64,000 bases of DNA, from positions 19,474,009 to 19,538,008 of the forward strand of contig NC_134517.1 of assembly GCF_027942865.1 (NCBI RefSeq), given 5' to 3'. A program made the translations under genes and the position numbers. Positions 44,306 to 58,100 of the stretch are shown in pieces. The notes below the pieces were generated by a model. The model had not been told where the DNA came from. It worked only from the letters and a program-made list of their open reading frames with translations, and did no database searches. Source of the DNA: Odontesthes bonariensis (Eukaryota > Chordata > Actinopteri > Atheriniformes > Atherinopsidae). Positions within the stretch are counted from its first letter, which is position 1, and each line of letters begins with the position of its first letter.

Positions 44306-45324
44306 AGGGACACTATGTAATAAATTAAGTCATTTATTAGCTCAAATCAACATATTCATAAGTTAGTCCTCATTGGTGTAAAATGATCTCTGTCAAAAAT
44401 CTCACTTATCCTCCTGAGTGAAGAATAACTTGTCTGTATCTACATAGAGCAGGTAAGCTCTATGGAGGCTGCCATGTCCTTCCGCTCTATGAAAAATGAC
44501 GAAGTGCCGAGAGGGACATAAAGCACTTCGAATCGCGATTTCCCCACCAGGCCTACAAGCAGAAATTACGTCATTGTGACGTCATTTCCGCCAAATGCTT
44601 ATTACAGCCGCTAATGCTAAATAGATTTTATTCCTTGGCACATATGTCTTTGTGTTCATTAGCTTTCTTTTTGTAAGTGCATCATCTTCTTATTATTATT
44701 ATTCCTATGCTCCCCCTGGATATCTTCTTTTTGGCGTTATGCTCACATTTGTAAACTGTTATTTTGTTGATTTACTAATAAAGTTTAAAAAAAAAAAATG
44801 CTAAATAGATTTTATCTCGTAAATGATCCCACTAATAATGCACTGATTGTTACCAAACTTCTGCCGTAGTACACATAGGCTCTTAACTCACAAAACGAGG
44901 CATTAGAAAGTTTGTAAGTTTACCGGGAGTTTATTTACCGCTGCTAATGCTCCTATTGCTAACGCAGGCTAATGCTAAGGCTGCGTCGACGTCACTTCCG
45001 GTAACTCCCGGAATATGACTAATTGCATTGCTTGCACACCAAAGGAGATGTTATGTTATCTGACATGTTATCTGTCATCTGTATTTATAGTGTTGTTGTA
45101 TGTGTGTTATATAATCCTTTGTACTGTGTGTCTTGATTTCTTTTTGTTTGTATGGACCTTGAGTCTGAAGCTATAGCTTCTTGAATCTTGACACATTCCG
45201 CTTGCCGTAGTTCAAGAAGTTGCAGCGCACATTTGAAAACGTGAGGCGCTAGAGAGCAAATTCATTCAACTTTGCAAAATAAAATTGCACCACTAGATGG
45301 GGGAAGAAATTACATAGTGTCCCT
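44306..45324. mobile_element. TTAA-flanked non-autonomous DNA transposon
   Basis: Inverted ends AGGGACACTATGTAAT and ATTACATAGTGTCCCT are flanked by TTAA (44302-44305 and 45325-45328). TTAA targets are used by piggyBac and Kolobok elements; I cannot decide between them. There is no transposase frame. It contains the retroposed insert at 44632-44798, without which it would be about 0.84 kb. Confidence 0.82.
44632..44798 (+). mobile_element. retroposed 3' end with poly(A) tail, nested
   Basis: A 17-bp direct duplication (tgctaaatagattttat at 44615-44631 and 44799-44815) brackets 167 bp. The insert ends AATAAA (44777-44782), a few bases and about 12 A. This is the signature of target-primed reverse transcription. 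The body may be a short L1-type LINE end or another transcript's 3' end; I do not recognise it. Confidence 0.85.
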
Positions 45325-45338
45325 TTAAGGTCTTGCGT

Positions 45339-45360
45339 TTTTTTTTTTTTTTTTTTTTTT
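45339..45360. repeat. poly(T) tract
   Basis: A run of about 22 T followed by G, just right of the TTAA element. Confidence 0.9.
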
Positions 45361-48300
45361 GGGGGGGAGCGGAGTTAATTTTGGCAGTTATTTCTAAGCT
45401 CTCATCTAGAGGGAACCCACCTGGTGACATGCTACCTATTCTCAGGGGTAGTGTGCATTGCAGTTGCTTGCACTCTTTTAAGGCTCAAACTTGTATGCTC
45501 ATTCAGTGGCTAAAGTGTTCACTTTGTAAACATGCTGGCTAGTAAAGTATTTGCTTGCAAGCAGGATTGGGCTTTACAAAGAAACATAAGTGGCTGAGTA
45601 CCTTTTCCCACAGAAGCAGCTTTTGTTTGGGTATGGAGGAAATGAGACAGGGGTGGGGAAGGAGGGGTGAAGGCACACTTAGGAAATGGCCTTGCACTCT
45701 GATGTCCAGACCTGAGCATGTGATGTTTAGTAACCTGATGGTGTGCATTCTTCGGTTGGAGTTTAACAAGGTCAACATTTATTTAATGTAATATCCAGGC
45801 TTTATAATGAACTGTCACTGTAGCCAACAGATTCCCAGATCTTGCTGTCAAAAAATTAAGCATTCCAATGATCATAAGTAAAATGAACTGCGTGAAAGAA
45901 ATTAGCATCATTGATGCTGAAAGGTTTCTTGTGTCCACTCTTGCAAATTTGAAATGTGGGACTCAAGCAAATAAAATGGCTTTGTCTGCATTATTGAAAC
46001 GCACACACTGTGCTAGTAAATCTGTGCAGTTACATAAGTAGGGGAGCTTCTTCTGTAGAAATCATTAAAGCAAACAGAAAAACAAGTGCCAGAGCTTGAG
46101 TTGTGGCATATGTATGCGTAGAGTGTTAGTGTTGAAGATTAACCATCCTCTCTGATGTTCATCCTGCTCTCCTATTGTCTATCTGCTTTTTCCCAGCCCA
46201 GCTGCATGGAAGGGCCATTTTTGTGTGGGTCAAGGGAAGGAAATGGGCATCGTCTCTAATACCTGGCATTTGAGAAAAAAAAAAAGTCTTAAACACAAAA
46301 CTATAGTGACAACCTGATCTTTGAACAAAACATGTTTCAGCTTTTAAAGGCAAAGAATTGTACAATTGCTATGTTTTCTGCCGTCTTGTTTGTTTCTTTG
46401 ATAGATTGGCAGCCTGGGTGCCTCTCGCACAGATGGATAATGAATGAATGCTTTCCTGAATGTTTTTGCTTACTCTGTTCTCTACACAGATTCATCTTAA
46501 GTTTTGCTTTGTTAGCACATCAGCGCACTATGTCTCTATACGCGTTTCTACTTCATAACGTTAAGTTTTCACATCTCGTAAGTGTTTATATGGCCTAATA
46601 TGCAAGAAATTGTTCAAATAGATTATTCAAGACTTGTTTTACACAAAGTTTTCCACAGAAGTTGAATGTTTCTACTAGTCCTTCTACATGCAAATCCCCA
46701 CTTCCCAACAGTCTCTCAGACAAATGGTTGGGGTTGGAATTGTTGGAAATGCTTCGGCCGAAGTGTTTCCAAATAAATGGTTAGACAGTTACAAAAACAC
46801 AGTTTTGACTTGCACATTTGAATATTTATGGGAACTCTGCCTTTACCAGAAAACAAAAACCCAAGGATACGTTGGCATCTCACAATTTACAACAATGGAT
46901 TGCGACTACAATATTTTGGTCATGTGGAAAAACGACGATTACATTTTTTTCTGGTGAAATTGAGCTTGTAATAAACTTCAATGAGGGATGTGAAAACTAT
47001 ACTTCCCCTCCTTAACTAGACTCTGAGTCAGATGTGATTGACTGTTCTACATTGACTTCTGGATGTTTTGATTAGGATATAAATCGAAACCTGTGTTTAT
47101 GCCAGATGTCACAGGGTTGACAACAGGCCAACCATTAAAAACTATGACCCACAACAGGCAGGAGGCGGGAAAGAGAATGTAAAGTGAAAGACAAAAAGAG
47201 GTCACCTGAGAAATGAGGCAAATTATTTATATAATCCGTCCTTTCGCTCTTTCAAGGGTTACATTAAAATCCAATCAATTATACCTTCACAAAAAGAAAA
47301 CAACGGTCTTTTCAAGTTTTGCCTGTGTGTGACAGAGAGTGAATCCATGTGCACAGACACATGAGGAACATGAGGCCCACTTCAAGGCTCTTATATCAAA
47401 CCGGGAAACTACTGGCGTAAACTTTTATGCTTTAACTTCCAACAGCCCCCTTTACCTTCCTATCACAAAGTGTTCATTATGTGTTCCCCACCATTATAAA
47501 ACAGAGGAATTCACTCTGACATTTGATCACGGTCATCCGCTAAACTGCACCACTCACAGCAGGCTTTTAAAACAAGTTCCTCTTGAAGCTTTTAGATAGA
47601 CTGGTTCCCCCGACAATCTGATATTTCTTTTCATTGAACATACGATATTGTGCAAAACGTTGTACTTAAGAGTATCACCTGCTGGCTACATACAAGACAT
47701 GTGAGACAAAATATTTCAGGCTAAAATTTGTTGGTAAAAGGGATGGGTAATGAAGCAATTTTACGCTTTTATTTTCTCATAAATTCAAGACGTAAGCTGC
47801 TTGTATTTGTGTGTGTGTGTGTGTGTGTGTGTGCATCAGAGATAAAACTCTCAGCCCTCTAAACTGTATACTTGTGATCACAGCTTGAACAGCTGGCGAA
47901 GAGAAATATAAAAAAAATAGTTGACTTCAACAGCTGTGAAGGAACACGGTCCTTAAACAGAGCCAAGCAGCCCTGTAGGTCCCAAAAAAAAAGGAGAGAA
48001 AACATGGGTGAAAAAATAACAACAAATACCACCTCCTTCCTCTTTTTATGCACTTCTGCAGGATATGTCTTTCATCCCCTTTTCAATTTGTCCCCATCTC
48101 CGTCCTTCTTTTGTGCTTGTCGTCTCCTCTCGCCGATGTGAAAATACACAGGAAACTTTTACCACAATGGGACTTTTCACACATCTCTTGCACTTTGGGG
48201 GTTTGAATGTTCCCTGGAGGTGTATTTCTCATGGGACTGGACTGCAGTTTACCACTTACATACACTTTCCCAAATTGCTCCTGACAGACACTTTACTCAG

Positions 48301-50426
48301 CTCGGCTGGCAGTGATTGGACTAAGGCAAGCCTGCATTTTGTAACTTTGTAACTCTTTCACGGAAGGCCTGCCATTGTACATTGATGAATAGATGGCCAT
48401 CACGCTATTTGGATTCCATTCAAGCTCTGATGTATGAAGTGCCTGGTACTGGGAGGTTGACGTGAGGCAGCAAAGCTGTTTCATATTTACAAGCCAAGGC
48501 TGAGTATGGCTCATGGAAGGCTTTTGGTGGTTTGGGGTGTCAGATTGACAGGGTTAAGATTCCAGTCAACCATTATGCTCCCCTTTAAATCCTTCTCTCT
48601 ACTGTAATGAAAAGCAGATCTTTGCTATCTCCACTTTAAGTTGCAGAGCGATGGGAGGAACGATGTTGAGTCTTCTTTCCTTTCTACTCTCTGTTTCTTG
48701 TTTCCCTCATCTTCTTAGATCCTTCTCTAACTGTCACACACCCGTATAAACTCTGAATGGCAAATGACCTCCTATGTTTTTGTCCGTGTGTAACAGCTGT
48801 AACTAAGCTCAGGGCTATAGATGAGGCTATAAACAAGGACTAGATGAATGAGTGTGCACGGTAGTGCCCCTCACTGGGAGCTCCAGGCACACAGGGCTTA
48901 ACTCCAGATGCCGCCTGGGTTGCCACATCCTGGCCGTTATCCCCCTGCAGTTCTGTGTTCAGTTGAGTATGCAAGACCCGGAATGAGAACCACCTGGGAT
49001 AGAAAGACTTGAGGTTATTTTCCATTACATGCTACTCCTTTTATTTAGATCAATTATTTCGTCCTGTTGGGGCTTCTTTTTTTTTTTTTTAATCTAGAAA
49101 AGGACATTATATTTACAATGTATCACCATTTAGATCTTTTCCAATTTAACCGAGCCAGGCTTCACTCTGCTAACATGTTTATCCACATTATTTATTCAAT
49201 CATCTTGTTTGAGTGGCTTGGAGTTTGTTTATACCCAATAATGCCTGCTGTGTTTAGTTTTCCGTCAGTGCTCTTATAAAACTTGACATTTCGTGTTTGC
49301 AAATGAAATGTCACTTTGTCCAAATCCACCAGCTGACGCAGCTTGAAAACTTAAAACATTAGCTGAACCATGAACTTGATTCCAGTGATAATCAGCATGG
49401 AGGCTTTCATATACAGCCACAGGCTAGGAAGGCATCTCCAAAACACCTCCGCATTCCAGCAGCACTAACAGTCATTTTTCATTTTGCGTGATAGGACAAT
49501 AGGGGTGAAAGTTACCCACCATATCCTTGAACTCTGTGTCATGCATTCAGGATGGAAAGGTAATGTGTTGTAAAGCACAAGTCCGGATCGTCAGGATAGG
49601 ATTACAAGATTAGAGCTGCAGACCTCAGGATATGCAGAGACGGACACCTTCTTGTGAGCCTGTCGATGGATTCTGTCATTCGCTAATCCATACTGAACAC
49701 ACTCACTGTCACCTGGGGCAAGGCTTTTCTTCAGCTTTCACCCATCTTCTGCATGATCCCCATGACCTCGCTCATATGAATGAATATGAGTGAGTGGTTT
49801 GGTGTAAGTGTGTGTTGGGATGAAAATAGGGTAGGGGGGAAACAGGGGGGCTCACAGAGAGCGTAGCTTTTTGTTTGTTTGAGTTACTGCTGCGTGCAGG
49901 GATGATAGACAAAGTCAGTGGACCATATGAGCTGCAGACAGTCGTGACCAAGAGCTAAGCATGGCGGCATTGATAGATTCACCGACGCGAGAGAAAGACA
50001 TAGAAGAGAGAGCCAAACAGCTAGAGAAATGACTCCTCAGCCTTTTCAACACTTACACTAATATTTTTAAATGTAGCTTCTTTTTTTTCAGAGCATTTTG
50101 GCCTTTGGCCCTCATGCAAACATAGTTTTAGCTCACTGGGAACTAATCTTTTGGAAAATTCCTCCCAGGGAGAAGATATTCAAAAACTGACTGTATGCAG
50201 TGTTATCATGTAGAAATAGAGAAGCTGAGCATTTGGATACAATGATACAAGTCCTTCCCTGGTTTGTCACACCCCATGGTATTGTCAGCTAAGCAACCAA
50301 GAATCACCTCTCTACACCAGTACATGTATAGTTAGTGTGTAGTGAGCGCTAAAAAATCATTTCAGCATTGATTTCTAGTTGAAAATTGAGTGACAAACAA
50401 TCTGAATTATGGGAGTGCATTTGAAG
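45361..50426. other. gene-free intergenic stretch
   Basis: No supported exon. It contains a GT microsatellite at 47809-47833. Open frames up to about 95 codons lack ATG context, splice signals or family resemblance. Confidence 0.5.
47809..47833. repeat. (GT)n microsatellite
   Basis: About 12 GT units. Confidence 0.96.
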
Positions 50427-50730
50427 CAATATGGTGGTGTTGTTAGCACAGTGGCCTCACAGCATGAGGGTTCCTGGTTCACATATGCAGTTTGCATATT
50501 CCCCTTTTGTACGCGTGAGTTTTCTCTGGGTTCTCCAGCTTCCTCCCACCATCCAAAAAAATGCATTTTAAGGTTAATTGGGGTCTCTAAATTGACCCTA
50601 GGAGGACCCTCAGTGTGTATGGTTGTTTGTCTTGTTGGTATTTGTGTGGCCCTGTGATGGACTGGCAACCTGTCCACGGTGTATCCTGCCTCTCACCTAA
50701 TGATAGCTGGGATAGGCACTTTAAATGCTC
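50427..50730 (+). repeat. common fish retroposon copy, decayed
   Basis: The order of motifs is that of a very common fish repeat: tagcacagtggcctcacagc, tgcagtttgcatattc, gggttctccagcttcctccc, ttaattggggtctctaaatt, ctgtgatggactggcaacc and gctgggatagg. I recall it as an RTE/Rex3-like or SINE-derived retroposon, but the exact family is uncertain. Confidence 0.65.
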
Positions 50731-51269
50731 ATCAGAATCACCTTCAGAAAGAAATTTAGGCAATTTTAGAAACACTACAGTAACCGATTTGTCACTCATA
50801 TCATATCTACAAGGTATAAACCCAAATTTGAGTAATGCACATCGTAACAGATACACCGAAAAAAATTAAAATGAAAAAAAAAAGTACTCTGTGCCATAAT
50901 ATGATTATGCAAAGGGGTTTAAGCTTTGACTACTCCAGAAGCTGAATATCCCCTTTACTACAGCAATAGACTGCCGAGGTGTTCTAACATTAAACTGGCT
51001 GTGCGGCAGAGAAGCAACAAGTAGTGCTAATTATTGTAAAAGTGAAGATTTGACCCACCTATTTGTAATGTTTTTTCTCACTGCCAATATCGGCTTAATG
51101 TATTTTATGGATTTATTTATTTTTTAAATCAACCTTTAATCAATAGTGTCTACAGCTACTGAAACGTCGGATTGGACAGAAATGCCATGTGGAGTTACAT
51201 AGGGTTAAATGCTTGTTTTAACCCCGGGTGAAATTCTGGGTGTTAAACTCTGGGGTCTCTTTAATTCAG

Positions 51270-52185
51270 CATTTACAAGCTTCCACTCACTCAGTATATG
51301 CAAAGCAACAAAACATGCTATCACAGTTCTACGGATGACACACAAACATGCATAACCACATCCCCTGGGGATTATAATCCTTTACAAACCCATACTAAGT
51401 GTTTTGAACAGTTTGAACAAATAAACAACTGGATGGTCCAGAAATTTCTTAATCTAAACAAAAACAAAAGAGCTTTTGTTTTATTTAAGAATCTGCATTA
51501 AATTTCAGTCTGTAATGTTGAAAACCACAAACCAAGAGAGAAATCTGGGTGTCATTATGGACTCAGACCAGAATTTAAACAGTCATATCAAGTCACTTAT
51601 TAACTCAGCCTACCATCACGTGAAGAATATTTCAAGGATTAAAGGAGTAATATGTCAGAGTGATTCAGAAAAGCTGGTCCATGCATTTATCTTCGGTGGA
51701 CTTGATTACTGTAACAGTGCATATAAGATCGATCAGACAACTGCAGCTAATTCAGAATGCTGCTGATCGGGTTCTCACGAAGACCAGAAAAGTGGGTCAC
51801 ATCCTTTGGTACGTTATGAACCTTCAAAACATCTCAGGTCATCACGAACAGGTTTGCTCTCAATCCCCAGAGTTAGAACTAAATATGGAGAAGCTGCTTT
51901 CAATTTTTATGCACCGTAGCCTACATGTAGATGTGCGTGAACTCTTGCTTCTTTTAAATCAAATCTGAAGACATTCCTGTTTAGCACTGCATTTGATCAA
52001 TTGATTTAATTGAACTGAAGGACTTTGATTCATTACATTAATTGTGCTGCACCTCTCTCTTTGTTTTACTTTATTAACTTTTACTTTTTTAGTTTTTAAT
52101 ACTTTCAAGTTCTATGTAAAGCACTTTGAATAACCCTGTTATTGAATGTGTGCTCTACGAATGAATTTAGCCTTGTCTTGCCTTC
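51270..52185 (+). mobile_element. decayed L2-type LINE fragment
   Basis: Broken frames keep recognisable reverse-transcriptase pieces: CYHSSTDDTQT (the YADD region, with the first two residues changed), INNWMVQKFLNLNKNK, ERNLGVIMDSDQNLNSHIKS, RIKGVICQSDSEKLVHAFI, GLDYCNS and LQLIQNAADRVLTKTRK. The 3' end has tgtaaagcactttgaata, as in the L2 at 30926-32240. Frameshifts separate the pieces, so it is older than that copy. Confidence 0.85.
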
Positions 52186-55100
52186 AAATAGTTGTCAAAA
52201 TTGTTTAAAAAGATTCGAAACATCTTTTATTGGTGATATTAGCTAGTTTTTTTTAAAATAATCTTTTAAACAGGGAGAGATTAGAGATCAGTCATTTTTG
52301 TGTGGACAGGGACTTACATTTTTACCTTTTTTAATGTAAACAGCAATCCTAAATCCACATTTACCACTCACTTGGATTGTTCAGGTTTTAGAGTGTTTTC
52401 ATCTTTCAGCATCTGTTTTACAGGCTGCATTTTTGATAAACTTTTTCTTTTATTTTCTTATTTTTACACAGACTATTTTACATTGTCCCCAATAGAAACA
52501 ATTTAGAAAAGTGCAGGTACTGTCAAAATCATTTAGAAGGGGACTGGATGATGGATATCCTTGTAAACTTCAACCAATAAATCCAACTAGGCAACCACTG
52601 GAGCCTGTCACTGAATAGGAGTTGCTGTCACACCTAAAGCTGATTAGTCACACTGATTGGTCCAAACTTAGGTTTTGGTCAGAAAACAAATAGCTTGGCC
52701 AGATGTTTTCTCCTGCGATTGTGTTCTCATGAGACTCCAGCTGCCTTTGCAAGGTAACTCTTAATTCTATTGTGAGCATTGTTTCCATCCACAGGATGCT
52801 CCAAAAAGCTCCAAAAAACCTCACTGTAGCTAAGAATCTCAAATAGCTACTTATTTAATAAGTTCAGAAGTGCAAATGTGGCAACATGTAATGCACTATG
52901 GGAACCCAGCTGGTTTATTCATAAAGCTGATAACGGAGGGAAGTCTTTCCCATCCCAAAGGACTGCCATTTTGGCTAAGTAGCAGAAACTAGGAACTATT
53001 GAATTAATTTCGGCCAGTAGTATCAGCACCACTGACAAACCTAAATCTAGCTGTTTGGCAAACTCAAAGCTTTTTTTTTTATCAGATATTGTTATTGCTT
53101 TGTTGGTTGTATATACATGTTATACTATCTTAACATGTATATACATGCAACTAAACTTGGTCTTTTGGTCAGTTGCATGGCAAGTTATAGATAATCCCAA
53201 ACTGAGATTGATACTGTGACAGTTGAGATCAATTATTATGATTCCTATTTCATGAAAGTGCATCTTTACAAATTAACACTATAGGTACACACATATTTAC
53301 TGAATTACCAGAATGAAGTGTATATCATACCATACTATACACTTTGATGTCCCCTTAGAGAAATTTGCCATTGCATTTGGAAGTTTAAAGTTGAATATTT
53401 CCCTCAGGACCTGGCATTAAGCTAATTCATCTGATGGTCAGGATCTCAGAATTATATCAATGACTATTTCGCATGCTAATATGTTATCCATGTCATTTAA
53501 AAAGCTCATATCATCTTAGTGTAGCCTGTTTTCACTAACAAAAAAAAACAAAAAAAAAAAGCCAAATACTACCTTTAGAAATGCTTCCAAAGACCCTTTT
53601 TACATGAAGCCTCTTGGAGTATTTTTTCCCTTTGTTGACATGTGAGCTGTTCCACCCACAAGTTTCACCCACATTCACAGACTGGTGTAAATGACGCTGT
53701 GTCCATGAGGAATGCCGTCATTTCAACATTTCTCAAAAGGGACACATTCTCCCTGCCAACTGTGCACCTGCATGAACAGATTCCAGAGAGACTCAAAAGG
53801 CCAACTCATCACCAGCATTAAGAATATCTGTACTGACAAAAGTCTCTAAAACCCAAGACGAGGTTGAATTTAAGGAATGGCTGCCAATCTTTGGTTCTTC
53901 CAGTTGTTTTAAAGGTTTGGCGGTGTCCCTCATGTTCGCATACTCCATGACAAGCTCTCAACCTCACTAGTACGGGCCCTTCTCTGTTTGAAAGATAATA
54001 AATGAATAAATAATTGAGTGAAAAATGAGTGAGGTTAGAGAGGGGATCGGGAGGAATGTGAGGGAGTACAAAAATCCTTGAGGGTGCCTCAAAGAAGGAG
54101 GGGAGGTTAACTGGTAACAATGTGGTAGAGAAAGAGTTTGAGAGGGACCCTCTGAATGGACATTTGCACGAAAATAGAAGTTGTCTGTCAGACCCACCAC
54201 CATGACGCAGAGCTAGGCTACAATAGTAGAAGCAGCCATTTGAATAAAGTCTTTTTTTAGTAATTTTTCCTCACTTGTTTTTCTCAGTTCTCTTTCATCC
54301 ACACCACACCATGGCATGGAACTTTTTCTTTTTGTTTTTCAATTTAAATGTTGCTCTCTACCCCGGTCAATCTCCTTATCTCTTGATCATTTTGTCTAGA
54401 GTCTGTGTGGCGAACTTGGCCTCATCAAAAATACTTAAAGAGAAAAGCGTAATAATCCAATCCCTCAAAAAAGATCATACCCAAATAATGAGCCGATTTT
54501 ATCAGTCAAGTAATCTAAGCATGAGTTATCCTTTCTGTACAACACAAAACACACATTCTTTGACTAAGTCAGTTAAGTTGGAGAAAGACCAAAGCTTGTA
54601 CTGGGAATAAAGATGGGGAGAAACCTAAGAAAGAGCAATAAAGGAGGTGCATTCCCTTAGAGATCTGGCAGACATCCAGGAGGTGAGGAATGGTCAGTTC
54701 CAGTGAGAGGATCATTGTATCAGAAATGGAATTGAACTTAATAAATCCAAGGTTATTTGATACTTGGCCACTTGAGGTCAACACGTAACACAGACCACAT
54801 AAGGAACTTGTAGGGGAAGATGTCCCGGTCCGTGATTTTGGTTTTGTATTTTGCTGTTCTGATTTTTATCTCGTGTTCTGCTTCAGTTAATATCATAGTT
54901 TGTCAAACTTCCTGCCTTATTTAGTAGATCCTTGGCCCCTTTTGTTTTCTGTTGAGTTTACTTCCTGTTCCTGTTTTACACCTGGATTCATTTAGGTAGT
55001 CCCCTCCACCAGCCTTTTGTTAGTCATGTGTTCCGTCAGAATAAATACACGCCTTGATTTTTCTTTTCTCCATCGCCAGGTTCTTGTTATGATGTTCTTT

Positions 55101-58100
55101 GTACCTCCCCAAGGTCCGGGAGTCAATTTTTTTGTTTTTCAGCTTTGTTGAACCTTCCTCTATTGCAGCGCTCTGTGTTTGTTTTTAAGAAGAAAAAAAT
55201 CCATAATTGCTTTTGTCTACGTGCCGCCTGCCCCTGAGCCTACACTCAGGTCCTCCACCTTCACCACTTTATGAAGTGGTGAAGAATAGCGGTATAGACA
55301 CCTGGCTCTCAGGCACGACAGTCATACCTACCTCGAGGCTGCTGTTTGTCATTTCCTTTTATCTGTCGGTTTGACTTCCTTTTCTTCACTACCGCCCTAC
55401 TGTTTAACACACTACAAATCTGGTTTCTGGATTAGGATTAAGAAAACATCATATGTGTTAAAAATACACAATAAAGTAGATTTTACTGCAGAAACCTTTG
55501 CCAACTGTTTTCACATTGCCACATCCAAATTCTGTTACCATCTTGGGAATAACCCTGCGTGTCTAAGAGTGATGCTTTGGGGGCACCCTGTGCATTCAGA
55601 AAATGACAAAGTGGGATCCTGCACAGGCGTCAGTATGGAACTTTATTTTATAAATATCTAGATATTTTCTAAATTATATACCACTACATGACATGAACAG
55701 TGCTGCAATTTAGATTGCACCTGTTACCGAAATATTTCTTACTCACTGAAAAACCCTGATGGCATAATTGCTTCTAAAAATGATGGAAGTTACAATATTA
55801 TAAAGACAAAACAAACAAACAAAAAACATACATGAATCACCTGATAACTCTCACTCACTTTTGCGTATGGCAGACCTGTCATTCTTAAGCATTTATAAGT
55901 CAATCATAGGGCTACACCAGCAGAAAGTATTGATGTATATTTGCACATGTGTAAATTGCAGCCTTTTGAGGCCATTCCTGTAATCTTTGCAGCTTAAAAT
56001 TCCTAGAATGAGGGTGAGAATGAGCGGAAAGATAAGATCAAAACTTAGTCTCTTTTGTGCTCTGCTTTAGTCTAAACTTAGAGAAATATTTTGCTCAAGA
56101 TATTCAACCATGTCACCAGCTAGCTGTATGTGGTTCGGTGCGGAGCATGTAAAGTGTTTAGTTGCTTTCCTCAAGACAGACACTGATGTTTGTTATCATG
56201 CGGGACATTTTCACGTGCAACTGGTCTGTCAATCAAGTAAAAATACACACGTCACCAGGTCTTTTTTTTCTAACTGCAGTTCATGAAATAGCAGCCAATA
56301 GCAAATTCAATTAACTTATGCTCGAACAGGGACACATTTTCCATCTTTCCCACGTTCATGGTGAGGAAAAAATGCTCACATCACATCTCTGACAATTTGG
56401 TTTCTTCATTACCCAACCCGTAGAACAAGCTTTAAATCGCAGCATGCCACTTAAATATTGTGTCAGGTCAATGCATAACATGTGCTATTTGCATGCTATT
56501 TTACACAGTTTTGGCTCCAGTGTTGAGAGACAGTCTTTCATTACAGATGCTGACATGTTTGACATCTTAGTACTTGTGGCTTCGGCAGCAGAGCTCACCG
56601 CCGCTAGTCACAAGCTGCGCAGTTCAAGCCTCTGTACATAGCGTGCAGTGGCAACTTCTGATCAGCATATGGCTCTGCCTAAACACTGTAATTTAGCTTT
56701 AAACTGTTTACACATTTAGCTGGCAGGAAATTCAAAGGTAGTGGATCAGTTTAAGCCTTATGTTTACGGTTAGCAAGGGGAGTTAGGGTTTGGCTCAATG
56801 GTTCTTAAGACAGCACAACAGTAGACTTCTAATATTGACAGTAAGTGCTTAATCAATTTGTATTTCCTTGCTCTATGTCAGAACGAGAGGAACACACACC
56901 ATGCCATTCCATCAGTGACAGAAGACAAATAAACATCTGGAGTATTAAAGATTATTGCAGCACAAATAAGCAGTTTGAGAGTTACAAGAATTGGAACTTC
57001 ATGTACACCAGAAAAAGGACACTATTTTGTGAAAGTGACTGCTTCTACACTGGGTGGAATATGAGCATTGATCAGAACAACTGTCAAGTAAAAAAACTCA
57101 AAATCATGTCATTTTTCTACTCATCCAAACATTTAAACTTCCATACCACTTAAATGCTATCTAATACTACCCTACTGTTTAATACACGTTTGTTTCTGGG
57201 CTTTTCGGCTGTTCAAAATATACCTAAAGTAATCCCGCAACAAATACAGTAATTTAGACTTTTTATTTTATTTTGGCAGACAGTATGGACCATTCTGAAA
57301 GAACACAACACACAAACACACATATACCCACACCCACACCCCTGCTGTTCCCACTCTGCCCCCCCCCTGTGAATGAGGACGGCAGAATAGAGGTTGGCAG
57401 CAGTCTGCAGGGATACGGATGCTTATCAGAAAGGCTTACAAATCCCCCTCGATGCTCCTGATACGGAGGACAATGGGTATGCGTGTGTAGTGGGAGCTCT
57501 CTTAAAGCCTCATTGAAACTGACTTCACTTCTTCACTCTTTAATGAGGTCAGAGTAGCCTGCTGGCTGTATTTCATCATTAAATACAAAGCGGAGAATCA
57601 TAATAAACTTGTAAATCCGGTGACCTGTGCAAGCCGTATCTTTTTTTTATTAATATAAGGAAACAATGCTGGACAAACTGAACCTGCCTCAGTCAATACC
57701 TCACTCAGTGAACATGACATCAAAGAAATAATTTTCCTCAGAGCTTGATCAAAGTATATTATCCTGATGTGACTAAACTAACACTCTCTATCACTGCATT
57801 CCTAACTTAAATGCCAGAGTTGTTGCTTCCCTTTGTGATCCTGTCTTTGTATTGAACTTGGGGTTAATTGCCCCGGTGGAAGCAGCTGTGAGGCCACCAG
57901 AGTTGCAGGTGAGCTTTCAGCAGCTCTCAGTAAACACATGAGCCTCCCACACAGCTTTGTGCAGCTTCCAAAGAATGTTCATGAAATGAGACTGAATAAG
58001 GTTCAGATGACAATGAAACAACAAAGCTTCTGCATGCAGCTTATAGTCTGATTCCTTTGGCCTTTAACTTGTTCTGGTTGGTCAAAGAGGTTTTAGGTAA

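Noticed and set aside
54820-55090. Retrotransposon LTR
   Set aside because: Its composition and an aataaatacacg stretch resemble an LTR, but no TG/CA ends or duplication were found, so it is noted only in the gene-free entry.
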